From Pseudomonas putida (lineage in GTDB: Bacteria; Pseudomonadota; Gammaproteobacteria; Pseudomonadales; Pseudomonadaceae), in assembly GCF_003228315.1 (NCBI RefSeq), contig NZ_CP029693.1:6606501-6670500 (forward strand): 64,000 nt of DNA, read 5' to 3'. The translations under genes were made by a program, and so were the position numbers. Positions within the stretch are counted from its first letter, which is position 1, and every line of letters begins with the position of its first letter. This document shows, piece by piece, positions 25,582-38,486 of this stretch. The notes beneath the pieces are model-generated. The model searched no databases. It saw nothing but the letters and a program-made list of their open reading frames with translations, and had not been told where the DNA came from.

Positions 25582-26608
25582 TTTTGTGCCCGGCGTGATG
25601 GTGCGCATCGTCGTGTGTGTCCTGCGCCACCGGCTCCTCAGGCCGCAGCCTTTCGGTTTCTTCCGCCAGATAGGTGAGCAGGGCGTTGATCTCGATATCC
25701 CCCAGACGCAGGTTGGGCATCGCCAGGCTGTTGTATTGCGCGTACAGCTGCATCGCCAGCGCATCTTTCTCGGCCAGCATCTGGTCGGGTTCCTTGATCC
25801 AGCGTTTGAGCCATTGCGGGTCGCGCTGGCGGGTGACGCCGACCAGGTCCGGGCCGATGCTGCGCATGCCGGCGTTCTGGGTGTCGCCCAGGGTGTGGCA
25901 GGACGAGCAGCGGGTGCGGTAGATCTGCTCGCCGGCGCTTGGCGGGCGCAGGGTCGGGGCGCTGGCGTAATCGTGGGTGACGGTGGTGGGCTGTTTCCAG
26001 TTCTGCAGGGTTTTGCCCAGGCGGTCGGCGAGGATGTAGGGGTTCTCCATGGGTGAGGATTTCATCCAGCGGCCGGTGCTCTGGTTGCCGATGATCAGGC
26101 TCAGGTTGTGGTCCTTGTTGCGGCCGTTGTCGATGCCGTCGATGAACAGCCCCAGGCTCTTGCGCAGATTGGTGATGTCGTCCTTGTTGCCGGTGAGGAA
26201 CTGCCAGCCGGGGCCGATCTTGAATTTATCCGCGTACTTCTTCAGGACTTCCGGGGTGTCGGTTTCCGGGTCGATGCTGATCGAGTAGAGAAAAATGTCC
26301 TTGCCGACCCGATCACCGAGCACCTTCTGCACCTGCAGCAAACGTGCGGTTTCCAGCGGGCAGGAGTCGGTGCAGGAGGTGAAGATGAAGTTGATCGCCA
26401 CCACCTTATCCTTGATCAGGTCATCGAAGAAACGCACCTTCTGCCCGTCCTGATTGACCAGTTCGGTGTTGGGGAAATAGTCCTTGCCCCAGGGTGTACC
26501 GGTGTCGCTGTCTTCGGCCACTGCGACTGACCAGCCGGTGAGCCCCAAGGTGAAAAGGACCAGCAGGCGAAGCAGTTTGATCAACCGGGTCCAGTATGAA
26601 GTGATCAT
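25577..26608 (-). CDS. SCO1/SenC copper chaperone fused to a c-type cytochrome
   Basis: A 343-residue periplasmic protein. A signal or anchor segment (residues ~10-30) precedes a SCO1/SenC thioredoxin-fold domain with the copper motif CTDSCP (CxxxCP) and a later His in KDHNLSL. A C-terminal domain (~235-320) has one haem c site, CSSCH, and an axial Met candidate in LAMPNLRL. The His-rich tail HDDAHHHAGH could also bind copper. Start 26608 has AGGA upstream. It lies 75 bp after the multicopper oxidase gene on the same strand, so it probably helps metallate that enzyme or takes its electrons. Confidence 0.9.
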   Translation of the reverse strand: MITSYWTRLIKLLRLLVLFTLGLTGWSVAVAEDSDTGTPWGKDYFPNTELVNQDGQKVRFFDDLIKDKVVAINFIFTSCTDSCPLETARLLQVQKVLGDRVGKDIFLYSISIDPETDTPEVLKKYADKFKIGPGWQFLTGNKDDITNLRKSLGLFIDGIDNGRNKDHNLSLIIGNQSTGRWMKSSPMENPYILADRLGKTLQNWKQPTTVTHDYASAPTLRPPSAGEQIYRTRCSSCHTLGDTQNAGMRSIGPDLVGVTRQRDPQWLKRWIKEPDQMLAEKDALAMQLYAQYNSLAMPNLRLGDIEINALLTYLAEETERLRPEEPVAQDTHDDAHHHAGHKM

Positions 26609-26683
26609 GATTGCGTCCTGTGCAGAGTACTGATGAAAGCCTTGCACGCCACCGGTACGGGCTGGCGTGCAAGGTGCTGCCGG

Positions 26684-30112
<3,429 letters not shown>

Positions 30113-30362
30113 CCTCTTGCCTCCCAGCGGGGTGTGGCGCCTGGCCAGACCCGCGTCGCGTTGATAGCACTGTGCCCTATAATTGGGCGGCAAGCAGGGA
30201 CCATGCCAGTCGTCGCGGCGACCGGTAAACATGAAGAAAGTTTCATGGATCCAACATTCCGCGGACGATCGGGTCGTTCTGGTGGGGGCTGTCAAAGGGG
30301 AGAAAACTGGGGGATTCCCCCTGTTTTGGGGGGGATTGGGGCAATTGGCCCGGTGGGTTTTT

Positions 30363-31322
30363 CTAACCTGACTGTTTGCGCCACGTGCCGGGAGAAGTGC
30401 CGAACTGGCGTTTGAAGGCACGGCTGAACGCGGCTTCGGAATCGTAACCCACGGCGAAGCCGATTTGCGCCACGTTGCCCCGACCTTCACGCAGCTGTTG
30501 CGCCGCCACGTGCATGCGCCAGAGCGTCAGGTATTGCATGGGCGGTTGCCCGACCAGGGTAGTGAAGCGTTCGGCGAACACCGAGCGCGACATGCCCACT
30601 TCCACGGCCAGGCCTTCGGCCGTCCAATTGTCGGTTGGGCGGGCATGGAGCAGCGCCAGGGCGCGGCCGATCTGTGGGTCGCGCAAGCCCGCCAGCCAGC
30701 CACGGCGTTCGGCCGGGAGGCTGGCGACGTACTGGCTGACGGCTTCGACGAAGAGCAATTCCGAGAGCTTGGCGATGACCGTCGTCGAGCCGACCCGTCC
30801 CGCCGCGATCTCGCTGACGGCGAAGCGGAACGAGCTTTCGATCCAGGCCCCCGAGGGCGTTGCGCGCAGGTCCAGTTTCAACAAGGCCGGCAGCGACGAC
30901 AGCAACGGGCTGAAGGGCGTGTCGCAACCGAGAAAGCCGCACAAAAGCTGCGTGGCCACCGCGCCGCCCCCACCGTACCTGATGCGAGAAATGCTGCCGA
31001 CCGGCGGCGGCTGGATCACGTCCTTCACCGGCATCGGGGCGATGCCCAGGTCACTGCCGAACGCATGGGTGTCGTTGTGCGGCAGCAGCACCAGTTCGCC
31101 GGCCGCCACCTCGATGGTGGCCTGCCCCTCGACGCGTATTTGCATGTGACCGGTGGCGACGAAATGCGAAGCGATGACATGTCGCGGTGTCTGCTGGAAG
31201 GGCTTGCAATCCTCCTCGGACAGTCTGCCGTTGATGCACCAGGGCGCGGTGAGTTCCGCCTCGAGGAAGACCCCTCCAGACAGCCGAATCACACGCAAGA
31301 CATCAGACAGCGCATCCAGCAT
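30363..31322 (-). CDS. AraC-family regulator with cupin domain
   Basis: A 319-residue regulator. An N-terminal cupin-type sensor (residues ~10-150, LTAPWCING, GELVLLPHNDTHAF) is followed by an AraC HTH at ~215-315, with LAVEVGMSRSVFAERF and IGFAVGYDSEAAFSRAFKRQFG. GGAGA lies at a suitable distance before the ATG at 31322. It is divergent from the diiron protein gene, with 190 bp between them, and about 250 bp upstream of the multicopper oxidase gene. Either neighbour may be a target. Confidence 0.92.
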   Translation of the reverse strand: MLDALSDVLRVIRLSGGVFLEAELTAPWCINGRLSEEDCKPFQQTPRHVIASHFVATGHMQIRVEGQATIEVAAGELVLLPHNDTHAFGSDLGIAPMPVKDVIQPPPVGSISRIRYGGGGAVATQLLCGFLGCDTPFSPLLSSLPALLKLDLRATPSGAWIESSFRFAVSEIAAGRVGSTTVIAKLSELLFVEAVSQYVASLPAERRGWLAGLRDPQIGRALALLHARPTDNWTAEGLAVEVGMSRSVFAERFTTLVGQPPMQYLTLWRMHVAAQQLREGRGNVAQIGFAVGYDSEAAFSRAFKRQFGTSPGTWRKQSG

Positions 31323-31511
31323 TGGCCAGTTCTCCTTTCCGGAGCCCGGAGCAGGTAATCAGGCGTATCGATCATTCATCGAGAGCAGGGCGAGGCCTAG
31401 ATTAGCACCAACGCGGAACCGGCGATCCCCAACACCTACTCGATGATCTATGGCTCCGACGTCAGCCCTGATGGGCCCATTACAACTCGACCAGTCAAGC
31501 AGGAGATCGAT

Positions 31512-32465
31512 ATGAACAGCATCGCGACCTTATCCGGATCAGCCGCCGGCAACGCCGCCCGTTATGCGCAAATGGTCAGGGCCTCGAAGAAATCCGAATG
31601 GCAGATCGACCGCGATCTGCTGCAAGACCGGCGCTTCGATTTCTCGCGCAAATTCCTCCCCGACGGACTGTCGCTGATCGACCGCCTGAGCTTTCTCACT
31701 TCGGACGAAGCGCTGCTGCTCAGCCAGATTCAAGGTCGCACCTACGCCTACCTCTTCGGCCTGGTCGAACGCTTCATCAGCGCCAAGATGCTCGATCAGG
31801 GCCGGGCCCATGTGTTTGACGATCAACTCGCCCTCGAAGCGCTGGTGCGTTTCTCCAACGACGAGATCAAGCACCAGGAGCTGTTCCGGCGGATGGAAAC
31901 GATGATCGGCGCGCACCTGCCGGCGGGCTATCGCCAGGTCGCCGATCCCAACGAGGTGGCGCGGGCGGTGCTGGCGTCCAGCGGTTGGGCGGTGCTGGCG
32001 CTGACCTGCCACATCGAACTGTTCGTGCAGACGCACTACAGCCAAAGCATCGCCCCGCGAGAGGAGCTGTGCCTGCTGTTCAAGGACGTCTTCAAATTCC
32101 ACTGGAAGGACGAAAGCCGGCACGTCGTACTCGATGAACTGGAGTGGAAAGCGGAACACGCGAAGCTCTCGGCGGCCGAGCGCGACCAGGCGGTGGATGA
32201 CCTGATTGCGTTGGTGGCAGCCGTCGACGGCATCCTTCAGGCGCAGTCGTCAGCGGATGCCGGGTACTTCATCGGCAACGTTTCGCGGCCGTTCAGTCCC
32301 GATGAGGCCGCGCAAATCCACGCCGGCGTACTGCGCGCCTATCGCTGGCAATACATCATCTCGGGGGTGCAGCATCCGCACTTCGGCAAGCTGCTGACGA
32401 GCATGACAACGCCGGCACAGATGGCTCGGATCCAAGTTGCGCTGGCGCCCATCATGAGCCATTGA
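31512..32465 (+). CDS. Ferritin-like diiron protein
   Basis: A 317-residue protein. The start at 31512 (MNSIATLSG) has AGGAG upstream. The di-iron ligand pattern is visible in a four-helix arrangement: Glu86 (LVERFI), Glu118 and His121 (DEIKH), Glu169 (HIELF), and Glu201 with His204 (DESRH). That is ExxH twice plus two single Glu residues. This fits a ferritin-like oxygenase or oxidase. Substrate is unknown, and relatives range from hydroxylases to peroxide scavengers. It is divergent from a cupin-AraC gene that probably controls it. Confidence 0.85.
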   Translation: MNSIATLSGSAAGNAARYAQMVRASKKSEWQIDRDLLQDRRFDFSRKFLPDGLSLIDRLSFLTSDEALLLSQIQGRTYAYLFGLVERFISAKMLDQGRAHVFDDQLALEALVRFSNDEIKHQELFRRMETMIGAHLPAGYRQVADPNEVARAVLASSGWAVLALTCHIELFVQTHYSQSIAPREELCLLFKDVFKFHWKDESRHVVLDELEWKAEHAKLSAAERDQAVDDLIALVAAVDGILQAQSSADAGYFIGNVSRPFSPDEAAQIHAGVLRAYRWQYIISGVQHPHFGKLLTSMTTPAQMARIQVALAPIMSH

Positions 32466-32570
32466 TCGAGCCGGCTGCCGGTCGGATGTACGACGGATGA
32501 GCGGCGTCATCCAAGGTTCCCTGCTATTAATCTATGGGTGCACGAATGCAATTCCTTTCGGGAGCAACCC

Positions 32571-33266
32571 ATGAGTCCATCCATTCGCATCGGCATTGTC
32601 GACGATCACCCGCTGTTGCGGGAGGGCGTTGCCAATTCCTTGAAAAGACGCCCGGATCTGCAGGTGGTGGAGCAGGGCGCCAGTGCGGACGACGCAAGGG
32701 ACATCGCGCAACGGGTGCGTCCGGATGTGATGTTGATGGACGTCAACATGCCGGGCGATGTGTTCGCCTCGGTGCGCTTCATTTCCTCCCAGCTGGAGGG
32801 CGTGAAGGTGATGATGCTGACGGTTTCGGAATCGGAAAACGATGCCCTGCTGGCGCTGGAGGCCGGCGCCAGCGGCTATGTGTTGAAGGGGGTCAGCGGT
32901 CCGCAATTGGTCGAGGCGATCAGGGCGGTGGCCAGGGGTGAGACATTCATTTCTTCCGAGCTTGCCGACAAACTGCAAAGCAACAGCAAGAAGCACGAAG
33001 CGGATGTCCAGAAGTTCGATCTGACCCCGCGCGAAGAGGAGGTGATTCGTGAAGTCTCAAAGGGGCTTACCAACAGGGAAGTGGCGACAAAGCTGCTGAT
33101 CAGTGAAAAAACCGTCAAGCACCACATGGGCTGCGTGATGCAAAAGCTCAATGCCCGCAATCGCGTCGAAGCGGTCACGGTGCTGCGGCATTACTGGGAG
33201 CACGAAGCGCTCGAGCGCCTTCGCTTTGGTGCCGGGGATGCCCCCGTGGAAACCCGCGGCGACTGA
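32571..33266 (+). CDS. NarL/FixJ-family response regulator
   Basis: A 231-residue regulator starting at 32571 (MSPSIRIGIVDDHP). The receiver domain has Asp11/12, phosphoacceptor Asp57 (MLMDVNM) and Lys in GYVLKG. The LuxR-type HTH follows (LTPREEEVIREVSKGL, VATKLLISEKTVKHHM). It should be activated by the kinase whose gene abuts its 3' end in the opposite direction. GGAG precedes the ATG. Confidence 0.93.
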   Translation: MSPSIRIGIVDDHPLLREGVANSLKRRPDLQVVEQGASADDARDIAQRVRPDVMLMDVNMPGDVFASVRFISSQLEGVKVMMLTVSESENDALLALEAGASGYVLKGVSGPQLVEAIRAVARGETFISSELADKLQSNSKKHEADVQKFDLTPREEEVIREVSKGLTNREVATKLLISEKTVKHHMGCVMQKLNARNRVEAVTVLRHYWEHEALERLRFGAGDAPVETRGD

Positions 33267-34748
33267 CTAAAGCCGGAACTGCGCATTGACCGACGTGCCC
33301 GAGGCACTGGAGTCGATGCTGAACAATCCGCCCAGAGACTCCACGCGATAACGCAAGCCGGCGAGCCCCAGGCGGCTTCTGCCGGTAGTGTCGAGCTGCA
33401 AGGCGTCCGCCGCCATGCCGGGACCACTGTCCTTGACGCTGATGTTCAATATGCCGTTGACAAATTTGGCCTGGATAACCTGGCCCTCGCCATTGGCATG
33501 CCGGAAGGCGTTGTTGAGGACTTCCTGGACAAAGCGGTATAGGCAGAGCTTGAGCGGCATCGAGGTGACCTGCGGCAATGGCCCCAGGTTCAGGGTGACC
33601 CGGGTGCCAGTGCGCTGCTCGTGCCGTTGCGCAACCAGTTCCAGTTGTTCCACCAGACTCAAGTCGTTGATTTCCGGCAGGGCCAGGCCGCGCGACAAAT
33701 CCCGGACTTCACGCAAGGCATCGGTGGCGGCGCCACGAATGGTTTCCATCGACTCCTGATCCACCGCCGTGCAGTTCTCGGCCAGGTCATCGAGACGGAT
33801 CAGAATCAGCGTCAACAGCTGCGCCGGCCCGTCGTGCAGATCCGCTCCGATACGTCGCAAGGTGAGTTCGTTGACCCGGGAAAACTCCTGGGTCGCCGTG
33901 GCCATCTTGCGCTGCAGTTCGGCATTACTGATGTGCAGGCGGGTTTGTTCCTGCAACCGCATGCGCAGTGCCACTTGCTGGCGCTGGATGATCTTGTCGC
34001 CACGGCGCACGATGAAAAACAGCAGCGTCAGCATCGCCAGCGTGGCGGCACCGACCACCGCCCATACCTCCTGGCGGACGCGATTGATCTCCAGCTTCAG
34101 GCTATCGGCCTTTTCATAGAATTCGCCCACCGCAATGACCTTGCTCGAGCCGGTATCGCGCAGGGGCGCATAGATCTCATACAGCGGCAGGTTGAGCTTG
34201 CGCTCCCACTCGTTCTCTTGCTCGGTCGGGTCATTAAGGTCGGTGACCACTTTGCCCTTGAGCGCCTCGCTGATCTCGTCCAGCGGGAATTGTTGGTTGG
34301 TAATGGCTTTGTTGGTGCTGTAGACCACCGTGCCATCGGCCCGCCAGATTTTGATCGAGACAATGTGCTGTTTCAGCGAATGGCTTTGGGTGAGACGGTC
34401 CAGGGACAGGATACTGGCATCCGAAAGGTTGTTGTCGCGACTCATCTCCTGCACATAGGGTTCCAGAAACGTCCCCATGTACTGAGCGCCCGCGGCCGCT
34501 GCGCTGTTCACCGCGGCGTTTTCGATGCGCTCGCTCACCAGGTTGCCGACGAACAACATGGTCAGCCCCAGGATCACCGCGGCGGCGATCACGAACTGGG
34601 TCGAGTTGCTGAGCTGGCGCGCCCAGATACGCGTGCCCCAGATGCCATTGCGATCCCCGTCGACAGCAGGGGCGGGTTCGAATGGCGTCTCGGTCTCCTG
34701 CGCGATCAACGTCGCGTTTTTTGAATCTATCTTTGCGTCGTTTGCCAT
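33267..34748 (-). CDS. NarX/DegS-type sensor histidine kinase
   Basis: A 493-residue membrane kinase starting at 34748 (MANDAKIDSK). Two membrane segments (~residues 50-70 and ~255-275) enclose a periplasmic sensor of about 180 residues. After a coiled region comes a HisKA_3 box, RRIGADLHDGPAQLL (phospho-His about 307), then HATPase_c with N-box VLNNAFRHA, and the G boxes KDSGPGMA and RLGLAGLRYR. Its stop follows directly after the stop of the response regulator gene, tail to tail. This is unusual, since most pairs are co-directional. Partnership is inferred from adjacency and domain class. Confidence 0.92.
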   Translation of the reverse strand: MANDAKIDSKNATLIAQETETPFEPAPAVDGDRNGIWGTRIWARQLSNSTQFVIAAAVILGLTMLFVGNLVSERIENAAVNSAAAAGAQYMGTFLEPYVQEMSRDNNLSDASILSLDRLTQSHSLKQHIVSIKIWRADGTVVYSTNKAITNQQFPLDEISEALKGKVVTDLNDPTEQENEWERKLNLPLYEIYAPLRDTGSSKVIAVGEFYEKADSLKLEINRVRQEVWAVVGAATLAMLTLLFFIVRRGDKIIQRQQVALRMRLQEQTRLHISNAELQRKMATATQEFSRVNELTLRRIGADLHDGPAQLLTLILIRLDDLAENCTAVDQESMETIRGAATDALREVRDLSRGLALPEINDLSLVEQLELVAQRHEQRTGTRVTLNLGPLPQVTSMPLKLCLYRFVQEVLNNAFRHANGEGQVIQAKFVNGILNISVKDSGPGMAADALQLDTTGRSRLGLAGLRYRVESLGGLFSIDSSASGTSVNAQFRL

Positions 34749-35094
34749 CGAATGGGTTCCCTGATCATCGGGGCGGGCCGGTTGGAAAACCGTCACTTCG
34801 TGCAGCAAGTGTAGGCCGATTAACGGGTTGGCAGCAGGTGAGGACCTCATGGTGTCCGAGCAGATTTGGCCAGGGTCTGCCCGCGCAATTCGACCATAGG
34901 CGTAACGGCGCCCCCAGACGCCTTCAAAATCGCTGCAAGGCAGACAGCGCCTGTGTTTCAGGGCGGTATTTCAAGAACTGAAATGCCCCATTGCCAAAGC
35001 TGTGCATTCTGCGCTCAAACGTCGGGTCGGATAATCGGCGCAATGGCAAAACTGCCAGAACCCCGTCATCCAGATACATCCGCAGGTACTGAAC
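34749..35094. other. Intergenic region, divergent
   Basis: About 345 bp between the divergent kinase and cupin genes. No repeat or operator stands out. The two promoters should be here, but I could not assign boxes. Confidence 0.5.
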
Positions 35095-35535
35095 ATGCCC
35101 ACTCGAATCCTCGCCCTCGCATCGCTTCTGACCACGTCCTTGCTGGCCCCCGCCGCCTTCGCCGGCTCTGAGCCGAGTGCCGATACCACGGTCATCGTCC
35201 CCGTGACAGCGATGCACTTTTACCAAAACAAGGAAGGCCTGACGATTGCCAATGGTTGGGGTGACCCGGCCACCGGCGCGCACAGCAACTTCATCAAAAT
35301 GCAAGGCAACACCGCCAGCCCGCTGCATACCCACAGCTACAGCTACTACGGTGTGGTGATCAACGGTGTCGTGGCCAACGAGCCGACCGCCACCGGCGCC
35401 GATCATCCGCTGGCCGCGGGTTCGTACTGGTATCAGAAAGGCGGCGAGCCCCATGTCACCAAGTGCATTTCGCAAACCGAATGCCTGTTCTTCGTGACCT
35501 CCAAAGGTCCGTTCGATTTCGCAAAAACCAAATAA
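35095..35535 (+). CDS. Secreted cupin-fold protein
   Basis: A 146-residue protein with a clear signal peptide (to about residue 23, AAFAGS). The mature part is a small cupin: HTHSYSYYGVVINGVVANEP contains the metal-ligand style His, His and Glu, and GGEPHVTKC supplies the second-motif His. Two Cys (TKCISQTEC) may form a disulphide. It could bind a metal or a small molecule in the periplasm. It stands between the kinase and the enoate reductase genes. Confidence 0.85.
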   Translation: MPTRILALASLLTTSLLAPAAFAGSEPSADTTVIVPVTAMHFYQNKEGLTIANGWGDPATGAHSNFIKMQGNTASPLHTHSYSYYGVVINGVVANEPTATGADHPLAAGSYWYQKGGEPHVTKCISQTECLFFVTSKGPFDFAKTK

Positions 35536-35603
35536 GCCTCCCGTAAACCGTGAGGCCGCTTACGCATGAGCCTTGCCGCAAGAACTCATTGATCGAGGTT
35601 TGA

Positions 35604-36719
35604 ATGCAGCAATCTGTTGATCGCGCGCAGAGCCCGCTTTTGCGCGAAATAAAAGTGGGTGCCTATCGTTTGCGCAATCGGGTGGTGATGTCGCCGATGT
35701 CCCGTGGGCGCGCCAGCCCTGATGACATGCCCACGGCGCTGATGACCGAGTACTACGGTCAACGGGCAGGGGCGGGGCTAATCATTACCGAGTCGGCGCA
35801 GGTTTCCCGCCAGGGCAAGGGCTACCGCAACTCGCCGGGCATTTACACCCATGAGCAAATGCTCGCCTGGCAAGGGATCGTCCAGCGCGTGCATCAGGGC
35901 GGCAGCATCATCTTCATGCAGCTGTGGCACTGCGGCAGGAGTTCCCATCCGGATCTTCAGGAGAACGCCGAACGGCCGGTGGCACCATCGGCCATACGCC
36001 CCGACGTCGAGGTCCAGACCGACACTGGCCTTAAGGCCGTGCCTGTGCCGCGCGCTCTGGAAACCGATGAAATCCCGCAGATCATCGAGCAGTACTATCA
36101 GGCCGCCCTGAAGGCAAAGGCCGCCGGGTTCGATGGCATCGAAGTTCATGCCGGCAACGGATTTTTGCTCGATCAGTTTCTGCGCGATGGCACCAACCAG
36201 CGAACCGACCGTTATGGCGGCTGCGTGGAAAACCGTTGTCGCCTGTTGCTGGAAATTGTCCAGGTGCTGATCCCGGTGTGGGGTGCCGACAAAATCGGCG
36301 TGCGGTTTTCTCCGCAATCCACCTACGGCGATATCCGCGACAGCGATCCCGAGGCGCTCTATACCCATGCAGTCAGGGAGTTGGACCGATTCGGCCTGGC
36401 CTACCTGCATTTTGCCGAGGGTGAGTTGCTGTCGAGTCGAGAGGTTCCCGGCCTGGACTTCCGGAAAATGCGTGCGCTGTTCAATGGTCCGGTCATCGGC
36501 AACAACGGCTATGACTTCGGCCAGGCCAATGAGGCGCTGAGCGGCGGCAAGTTGGACATGGTTGCGTTCGCCCGGCTGTTTGCCGCCAACCCGGATCTGG
36601 TCGAGCGGTTCCGCCTGGGGGCCGGGCTGAACGAGCTGGACATGAACACGCTGCAGTCCGGACAGGCAACGGGCTACACGGACTATCCGACCTTGGCGGC
36701 CGTTTCATCACCCCGGTGA
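35604..36719 (+). CDS. Old-yellow-enzyme family FMN oxidoreductase
   Basis: A 371-residue flavoprotein of the NADH:flavin oxidoreductase/OYE family (NemA/XenB group). Visible markers include the FMN-binding start NRVVMSPMSRGRAS, AGAGLIITESAQVS, QLWHCGRSSHPD, the substrate-binding pair in VHAGNGFLLDQFLRDGTNQRTDRYGG, and the phosphate site near GNNGYDF. It reduces alkenes conjugated to electron-withdrawing groups, and often nitro compounds, using NAD(P)H. The usual HGANGYL reads HAGNGFL here. GAGG lies before the ATG. The downstream DinB gene may be in the same transcript. Confidence 0.93.
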   Translation: MQQSVDRAQSPLLREIKVGAYRLRNRVVMSPMSRGRASPDDMPTALMTEYYGQRAGAGLIITESAQVSRQGKGYRNSPGIYTHEQMLAWQGIVQRVHQGGSIIFMQLWHCGRSSHPDLQENAERPVAPSAIRPDVEVQTDTGLKAVPVPRALETDEIPQIIEQYYQAALKAKAAGFDGIEVHAGNGFLLDQFLRDGTNQRTDRYGGCVENRCRLLLEIVQVLIPVWGADKIGVRFSPQSTYGDIRDSDPEALYTHAVRELDRFGLAYLHFAEGELLSSREVPGLDFRKMRALFNGPVIGNNGYDFGQANEALSGGKLDMVAFARLFAANPDLVERFRLGAGLNELDMNTLQSGQATGYTDYPTLAAVSSPR

Positions 36720-36763
36720 GACACGGCTTTATCTATCTTTCTTGCACATTCGGGTTTGCTCAC

Positions 36764-37252
36764 ATGCTCGCAGCACTGTTTGAATTCAAGGCCAAATCCA
36801 ATCGGGAAATTCTGTCCGATCTGGCCAAATCGGGTCTGGATGCCAGCCATCCCGACGGCCTGACCGCCATCCGCACGATGAACCACACCCATGTCGTCGA
36901 TCAGATCTTCCGGGCGCACCTGACGGGCACGACACACCGTTACGCGGCGGCCAATACGCCTGAAACGCCGGCGCTGGCCGATCTCGCGACGCATATCAGT
37001 GAACTGGATGCCTGGTACATCGAGTACGCCGCTTCGCTGACCGCCGCCCAGCTTCAGGAACAGATCGTCTTCACCTTCACCGATGGCAAGCCGGGGCGCA
37101 TGAGCCGGGAGGAAATGCTGCTCCATGTCATTACCCATGGCGCCTACCACCGGGGAGCGGTGGGCCTGATTCTGTTCAGGCAAGGCACGACGCCACCGGC
37201 GGAAACCTTCACGCGTTATCTGCACGAAGCCGAGCCAGCGCGGCGTCAGTGA
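36764..37252 (+). CDS. DinB-family protein
   Basis: A 162-residue four-helix-bundle metalloprotein. I prefer the ATG at 36764 (MLAALFEFKAKSNREIL) over a GTG that overlaps the previous stop, as it fits the usual family N-terminus. Metal-ligand His are visible in MNHTHVVDQIF and in HVITHGAYHRG. DinB/YfiT relatives are thiol-dependent transferases or stress proteins of mostly unknown function. It follows the enoate reductase gene within 45 bp. Confidence 0.88.
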   Translation: MLAALFEFKAKSNREILSDLAKSGLDASHPDGLTAIRTMNHTHVVDQIFRAHLTGTTHRYAAANTPETPALADLATHISELDAWYIEYAASLTAAQLQEQIVFTFTDGKPGRMSREEMLLHVITHGAYHRGAVGLILFRQGTTPPAETFTRYLHEAEPARRQ

Positions 37253-37290
37253 TTCGGGTTTGATCCTGACTTTGCATACAGGCGCCAGAC

Positions 37291-37767
37291 CTGTGGGAGC
37301 GAGCTTGCTCGCGATGGCGGCGTATCAGGCACCCTTGCTGTTGAATGTGCCGGCCACATCGCGAGCAGGCTCGCTCCCACAGGTTCTCCGGTGAACACAA
37401 AATCTGTGTACACCTCAGAACCTGTGGGAGCGTGGCTTGCCCGCGATAGCGGTGGGTCAGGCAATGAAGATGCTGAAGCTGCCGGCCTCATCGCGGGCAA
37501 GCCCGCTCCCACAGGGATTGGCGGTGATCTCGGTTTTTTTGTTCGCTGAAGATCAAAACTGTGGGAGCGTGGCTTGCCCGCGATAGCGGTGGGTCAGGCA
37601 ATGAAGATGTTGAAGCTGCCGGCCTCATCGCGAGCAAGCTCGCTCCCACAAGGAAACGCATACCCCTGTAGGAGCGAGCCTGCTCGCGATGGTCGTCAAC
37701 GATAACGCGGGCTTTCTGGATGCCCGCGTTGTCTGGGCATCCATCGCGAGCATGCTCGCTCCTACAG
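37291..37767. repeat. Four consecutive REPINs
   Basis: Four paired REP elements fill the gap: 37291-37382, 37422-37514, 37559-37650 and 37666-37767. The first three use the CTGTGGGAGCG arm and the fourth the CTGTAGGAGCGAGCC arm. The second and third share an almost identical spacer (GTGGGTCAGGCAATGAAGAT), so one is probably a recent copy of the other. They separate the DinB and LysE genes, which converge on them. Confidence 0.92.
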
Positions 37768-37783
37768 GGGATGCGTCGAGAAC

Positions 37784-38404
37784 TCAGCGTTTGCTGAAGG
37801 CCAGTCGGGCCGCAAACAGTACGAAGATCAGGCCCGTGGTGCGGTCCATCCATTTGATCACCGGCTCACGTCGCAGGACGCTGGCCAGAGGTTGGGTCGC
37901 GCCGATCAGGGTCGTGGACCAGAGCAGGCCGAGCACCACGTGAATGCTGACCAGGCCGAAAGTCCAGACGATCAGGTTGTGCCCCTGGGGAATGAACTGC
38001 GGGAGGAAGGAGACGTAGAAAATCCCGACCTTGGGGTTGAGCACGTTGCCCATCATGCCCTTGAAGAACCAGTTGGCGTTCGGCCTGGCATCGGCTTCGA
38101 CGGGGGAGAGTGAGCGCCGTGGACGCAGCAGCATGTTCAAGCCGAGCCAGGCCAGGTAGCCGGCGCCGCAGTATTTCAACAGGTTGAACGCCAGCTCCGA
38201 GACCGCAATCAACGCGCCCAGGCCGAAGGCGACAGCGGCGCCCCACAGCAGGCAACCGGCATTGATACCCAGCGCTGCGCGAAACGCCTGTCGCCGGCCT
38301 TCGACCGTTGCGGTTCGCAGGACCAGCGCGGTGTCCAGGCCGGGTGTCAGGGTCAGTACCGTGGCGGCGAAGGTGAAGGCGAGAAGACTGTCGAGGCTGG
38401 ACAT
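37784..38404 (-). CDS. LysE/RhtB-family amino-acid exporter
   Basis: A 206-residue protein with six expected membrane helices. The family signature is visible at the N-terminus (LTLTPGLDTALVLRT, matching the GPxxxL-type motif), followed by AALGINAGCLLWG and NPKVGIFYVSFLPQFI. It would export an amino acid or related metabolite, for example threonine or homoserine lactone; the substrate is not readable. Its 3' end lies 17 bp from a REPIN. Confidence 0.9.
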   Translation of the reverse strand: MSSLDSLLAFTFAATVLTLTPGLDTALVLRTATVEGRRQAFRAALGINAGCLLWGAAVAFGLGALIAVSELAFNLLKYCGAGYLAWLGLNMLLRPRRSLSPVEADARPNANWFFKGMMGNVLNPKVGIFYVSFLPQFIPQGHNLIVWTFGLVSIHVVLGLLWSTTLIGATQPLASVLRREPVIKWMDRTTGLIFVLFAARLAFSKR

Positions 38405-38486
38405 GGGTTGTGACTTCCACGTGAGGATGGCCGCACGTTAACACATGCCCGAGCACAGTCACGACGCCTCTGCGACGCGATCGCGA

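Noticed and set aside
30134..30415. Short plus-strand frames upstream of the multicopper oxidase
   Set aside because: They overlap the oxidase promoter and the AraC gene end, with low-complexity Gly-rich translation.
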